Source: Paratinospora sagittata (lineage: Eukaryota > Streptophyta > Magnoliopsida > Ranunculales > Menispermaceae). From it: DNA of 64,000 nt. A program made the position numbers and the translations under genes. The stretch spans positions 10,807,001 to 10,871,000 of the forward strand of contig CM069596.1 in assembly GCA_035771175.1 (NCBI GenBank), read 5' to 3'. Under the pieces are notes generated by a model. It did no database searches and was not told the origin of the DNA. It saw only the letters and a list, made by a program, of their open reading frames with translations. Shown here in pieces: positions 60,293-64,000 of this stretch. How positions within the stretch are numbered: the first letter of the stretch is position 1; each line of letters begins with the position of its first letter.

Positions 60293-60294
60293 GT

Positions 60295-60774
60295 CTACCA
60301 AAAACAAATACACAAAAACTCTTATTCAGGATAAAAATCCACCGCAAGCAATTTCTGATGAAGAAGAAGAAGCCGCTCTGCCATGAAACACCTAAAACCC
60401 TAATCAAGTCCTTGTATCCACATCTCAAATCACAAGTTCGCTCAAACTCTAACATAGATGATGAGATGATGGTGGAAATCACTGAGTTTGAAGAACAATA
60501 CAAACTCAGCCATGAAAAACTCTCTTATTCAGGATAAATCCACCACCACCAGTCGTTCCTTCCATGAAACCCCTAAAAACCCAAATCAAATCCTTATATC
60601 CGCATCATCTCAAATCACAAGTTCGCCTAAACTCCGAGATCGATGCGATTAAGGGGGAAACCACAAATTTTGAAGCACAATACACAAACTCACGAAGCGC
60701 TGAGAGATCCTTAAACAATATCTTATGGCGAAAAATTCCATAGAAACGATCAAAAATGAGAAGAAGTAGCAAAC
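60295..60774 (-). other. 5'UTR intron of ZFWD copy B
   Basis: The donor ATTCAG|GTTTGC at 60774 and the acceptor GGTAG at 60295 match copy A. The internal tandem duplication is also present; near 60484 copy B keeps about 13 bases (GAGTTTGAAGAACAA region) lost from copy A. Confidence 0.65.
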
Positions 60775-61020
60775 CTGAATCGATCGAGAATCAGTTGTAG
60801 TATGTGAAGACGATGATGAGCAGCGACAGGAGAGATTATTGCGATTCCTCTCAACTTGATCTTCGACCACAACTTCTTCCAAAAAAACCACGAAACAATA
60901 TGAAGATTTGCAGAGATTTCAAACACGGCCCTTGAGAAGACGAATCGATGAACTGTCGATAGAAGAAGAAGAAGAAGGCGCTGAAATCTGCTGTGTATAT
61001 ATAGCTTTTGGCTCACGTAC
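60775..61020 (-). promoter_or_regulatory. Core promoter and 5' leader of ZFWD copy B
   Basis: The TATA box GCTATATATACACAG (minus strand, about 60990-61004) and a CT-rich leader are as in copy A, with one more CTT unit in the leader. Confidence 0.6.
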
Positions 61021-61573
61021 TTGTTTCTGGAAACTTTTCTTTAAACGCGTAGCGTATTAATCACGCATTACATTAAACTAAATCTAATCTAATCTAATCT
61101 TTAGCGTACTTTACATTTCTAATTTTTTATTCTTTAAGTTTTTATTATTTTTTAAATATTAATCATGACCATAATATTAAACTTTGAATTTGTACAAATA
61201 AAAATCACGAGCAACAAACTTGTCTAAGCATGCTAGTCTGCTACCATATAAGTAAAAATGTTATATAGATTTAAACCTTAAAGTAATGCATTGTATTAAT
61301 TGACTATACAAACATTTAAATCACCAACATTTAGTTGATTCGAATAGCATGACATTCGTTCTTCTTAGGTGAAGTCGTGAGTTCAAAACTTCATCGTGTG
61401 TGGAGCTATTGTACTGAAAAACATTTGTACCTTTGTGATCTAACTCAGGTCAAACAAATATATATATATACGAAATAAATTAAAGTTTGATTGTTGCTTG
61501 TATTGGCTTTAGTGGTGGTTATGGAACAATACTCAGTTAATTCATTCCTTCTCTAAGGGACATAGATGCCATA

Positions 61574-61928
61574 ATGAATGGCGCTTCACAAGTTTTTATG
61601 GAGATCCAAAGACACAAAATCACCTCCTTTCATGAAAACTTCTGCTGAGACTCAGCAAGTTACTTGCTTTGCCTTGGATATGTATATATATATATATATG
61701 TCATGGATGATCTGTATACTATTGAGTCGCAGAAGATGAGGATCCATGGACTATTGTGGCTGCCATTATGATTAGAGAGGGAGAACTGCAACGGCGTTAG
61801 TGACAAATTCTCCCCCCACCTCCAAAGTCTTCATCGCCATCACCATCTTCACTGTCCTGACCTCATTCACCATCACCACCGCCGAGACTTCTTGATCAAG
61901 GTTATTATTACTTAATCAAACAAATATC
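61574..61928. other. Single-copy spacer right of the duplication
   Basis: No gene was recognised. A short (TA)n lies at about 61685-61700. A small plus-strand frame with a hydrophobic stretch (KVFIAITIFTVLTSF, about 61825-61870) has no upstream ATG and was not called. Confidence 0.5.
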
Positions 61929-61938
61929 CTCTCCAAAA
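61929..61938. repeat. Target-site duplication, left
   Basis: CTCTCCAAAA is repeated exactly at 63401-63410, flanking the Pack-MULE. Confidence 0.9.
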
Positions 61939-63400
61939 GGGCATTTGACCAGATTGCCTTTAAAAAATAAAAAAAATTTCACAAATGCCATCAAAACGTA
62001 AATAATGACTACTTTGCCCTATTTTGACTATTTTGACTATTCAGCCTACACACAAGCGCCACGTGGGCGGGGAGCTGGAGATGTTAAGGCGTCTTTTCTC
62101 CTCAGTAATTTTTTTTACATGAAAGGCGTTTTTCCAAAAGACGTCTTCCTTTTAAATTTTCTTTTTTTTTTTAACGGAAGGCATTCCTTTAAAAAAAATT
62201 TCTATTTTTTTACGTTGCCGAAGAAGGAGTTTGAAGAAGAACTCGAAGAAAAAACCGTGTACGGAGATGTTCTGCAAGACTTAGAAGGCCTGAAGCAAAG
62301 CCATTGTTGGTGCGGTTCAAGGGAAGCGGAAGATCGAGCGCTGCCGCAGGCTCACAGATCTGGCGCCCTTAATTGTCACCACTGCGCCCTCAGCTAATAT
62401 CATTTTCTTCAGTACTCCGGCATCTACATCGTGCGGCAAAGAAAGTCGGACGTCTTTGGCGTCCTGAATCCATAGCTCCATCGGTCCAGCCAACTGAAAC
62501 GGAGCCAAAACCGACAAAATACGCCATACAGATCCCTGACTCTCAACCAATTCGTTCTCATCACCGGACACAGAAGAAGCATCCTCGGTTCTGAAGATCG
62601 ATAGATCCACATATTCCCATCGATTCACGTCGTCGAGAAGTTTAAACGGAAGAACCTTATTATCCACCTCAATGTCGAATTCATACGCCACAGATTGCCC
62701 AACCAACACATCTTGGATATCGAAACCAGAGATCTTGAAATCGTCCCCTTGAAACCCTAACCCCTTCACGATCGCCTCCTTCAAATCAGAAATCGCTTTA
62801 GGAGGCGAGGAATTCAGATTTCTGGTGGAAACAATAGCCTCCGACGAAGATCCAATCGTGAAAATAATCAGAATTCCAACAAGAAATCTGTAACAAAGCG
62901 CCATTACCACGAACAACCAGAGTTCATAATTGAAAAAAAATTTGAGATTTTTTTAAGAAAGGGAAGCTACCAATGCCAAGGAACCGTGCTCGTTGGCCTT
63001 CATCACTGTGTTGTTGATTACATAGATAGAGTAGAAGCTAAGATAGATTTGAAGAAGAAGAAGAACAAAAAAAAAGGAAAAATTTGAAGAAAAAGAACAA
63101 ACGAGCACGGTTAAATTTGAAATACGTTTACGGCTTGTCATGTAGCTAGTTAATTTTTTTTATTTATAGAAGGCATCTTTTGGAAATATGCCTTCTATAG
63201 AATTTTTTTTTTTTTAGGAAATGCGTCTTTTTAAAAGAAACCTTCGATTGAAAAAAAAAATTGTTAAGGAAGGCGTCTTTTGAAAAGACGCCTTCTTAAA
63301 GGCTTTGAATAGTCAAACTAGGGCAAAGCAGTCATTATTTAGATTTTGATGATATTTGTAAAATTATTTTATTTTTTAAGGGCAATCAAGTCAAAAGCCC
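61939..63400. mobile_element. Pack-MULE carrying a TIN1-like gene fragment
   Basis: Terminal inverted repeats of about 100 bases start GGGCATTTGACCAGATTGCC on the left and, reversed, GGGCTTTTGACTTGATTGCC on the right. Both contain AATAATGACT and TTTGCCCT. A perfect 10-base duplication flanks the element, the size expected for Mutator-like elements. The subterminal regions hold copies of GAAGGCGTCTTTT in both orientations, including a 27-base palindrome at 63269-63295. The interior contains part of a host-type gene and no transposase, which defines a Pack-MULE. It lies outside the duplicated unit. Confidence 0.88.
62261..62904 (-). pseudogene. Captured TIN1-like (TUNICAMYCIN INDUCED 1) gene fragment, frameshifted
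   Basis: From ATG 62904 the minus strand encodes a signal-peptide-like start (MALCYRFLVGILIIFTIGSS), then FDIQDVLVGQSVAYEFDIEV, LPFKLLDDVNRWEYVDL and FQLAGPMELWIQDAKDVRLS. These match the N-terminal half of plant TIN1, an ER-stress-induced secretory-pathway protein of about 420 residues. At about 62342 one base is missing after GARSVSLR. The homology continues in the next frame (ALDLPLPLN, then GLLSLAEHLR) to about 62261 and then stops. As it stands the frame ends after about 195 codons at 62317. The C-terminal half is absent, so this is a non-functional capture, although the open part might still be transcribed. Confidence 0.85.
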
Positions 63401-63410
63401 CTCTCCAAAA
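63401..63410. repeat. Target-site duplication, right
   Basis: CTCTCCAAAA directly follows the right inverted repeat and matches 61929-61938. Confidence 0.9.
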
Positions 63411-63647
63411 CCTGTCTCACTTTCTTCTTCCTCAAACCTTATTATGCGAGACTTCTTCAATTTTAGTTGGTGTTATCTTCATCAAGTGTACTGCTACATA
63501 TATATATAGCCAATAGTATATAATGCAGTACTATTCTGTTGTCTGGTGATGTGTTTCATTTTTTTCGTTCTTGATGTTTGTGATGATGGACTACTCTCCA
63601 TAGTAAATAAATGAATGTGGTAATAATTAATATATCAAGGTACCAAC

Positions 63648-63706
<59 letters not shown>

Positions 63707-64000
63707 CAATGTGTTCTCTTATCCCTGCAAATAAATTAATGTCATTTTTCTTTTTTTCTTTTTTTTATTCATTTTCTTTCTTTTAATTGTAAATAGTAAC
63801 ACAAATTTTGTAATTTTTTTTTTAATTATAACAAGATTTGTGTCATTTGATCATCATTTGAGATATCAATTCTTAATTTGAATTGTATTGTCCTAATTAT
63901 TATATAATCATTCAAGAAAGAGTGATTATTGATATTATTTTTGGTATGATCTCAAATAGTGTTTCAAATTAATCATGTTATATATTGTAGTTTTTTTTTT
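63411..64000. other. AT-rich spacer at right edge
   Basis: No gene was seen apart from the microsatellite at 63648-63705; the rest is T-rich and AT-rich intergenic sequence. Confidence 0.6.
63648..63705. repeat. (TA)n(TG)n compound microsatellite
   Basis: About 13 bases of TA are followed by 22 TG units (63661-63704). Confidence 0.95.

Larger units (their letters stand above)
32091..61573. repeat. Tandem duplication, copy B
   Basis: This is the second copy of the 32-kb unit. It is about 2.7 kb shorter than copy A, mainly because 3618 bases of the Copia-type element are gone (junction 49441-49444), partly offset by a 738-base hairpin insertion at 42700-43437 and a longer 5' Copia LTR. The bases 32091-32202 have no partner inside the window and should match sequence just left of base 1. 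Homology to copy A stops at about 61573. Confidence 0.93.

Noticed and set aside
61800..61910. Small plus-strand frame with a signal-peptide-like hydrophobic stretch
   Set aside because: No in-frame ATG precedes it and a stop follows soon after; no supporting splice sites were found.
62005..62397. 130-codon plus-strand ORF
   Set aside because: It runs through the inverted repeat and antisense to the TIN1-like fragment; composition and overlap mark it as chance.

Overview
The window looks like a eudicot plant nuclear genome. It is AT-rich, has spliced genes with GT-AG introns, and is packed with plant LTR retrotransposons and Mutator-like (MULE) transposons. It also holds a plant-type CCCH zinc-finger/WD40 gene. 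No RNA gene, operon or prokaryotic feature was seen, and I cannot name the species.

The dominant structure is a direct tandem duplication of about 32 kb. Copy A runs from before base 1 to about 32090. Copy B runs from about 32091 to about 61573. Each copy carries, in order: an AT-rich spacer; a 5'-truncated MULE transposase (FAR1-like, SWIM finger) followed by an OTU-protease-like region; a minisatellite; an array of four hairpin units in alternating orientation; an unassigned block; a plus-strand Ty3/gypsy remnant (gypsy-1) bounded by a 420-bp inverted repeat; a GGGTCGGGT-rich DNA element; a minus-strand Ty3/gypsy element (gypsy-2) with mismatched LTRs; a Copia-type element nested in it; a short unassigned ORF; and a minus-strand nine-exon CCCH/WD40 (ZFWD) gene.

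The copies have diverged by clear events. Copy B gained a 738-bp near-perfect hairpin with a 5-bp target duplication and lost 3618 bp of the Copia element. Copy A lost the exon-3 splice acceptor of its ZFWD gene and has two missense changes in the last exon, while the copy-B gene looks intact (439 codons). Adjacent placement of two haplotypes by an assembler is the main alternative to a true tandem duplication.

The Copia-type element has a 5' LTR of 1741 bp (A) or 1925 bp (B), a tRNA-iMet primer site, a gag-like region and, in copy A only, a long accessory ORF with a plant-transposon-protein-like domain and an acidic coiled-coil tail. No protease, integrase or reverse transcriptase was seen. 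Its LTR contains about ten degenerate hairpin-forming repeats.

To the right of the duplication (61574-64000) the sequence is single copy. It contains a 1462-bp Pack-MULE with a perfect 10-bp target duplication that carries a frameshifted, truncated piece of a TIN1 (TUNICAMYCIN INDUCED 1)-like gene, then AT-rich spacer with a TA/TG microsatellite. The only gene here I would expect to make a working protein is ZFWD copy B.
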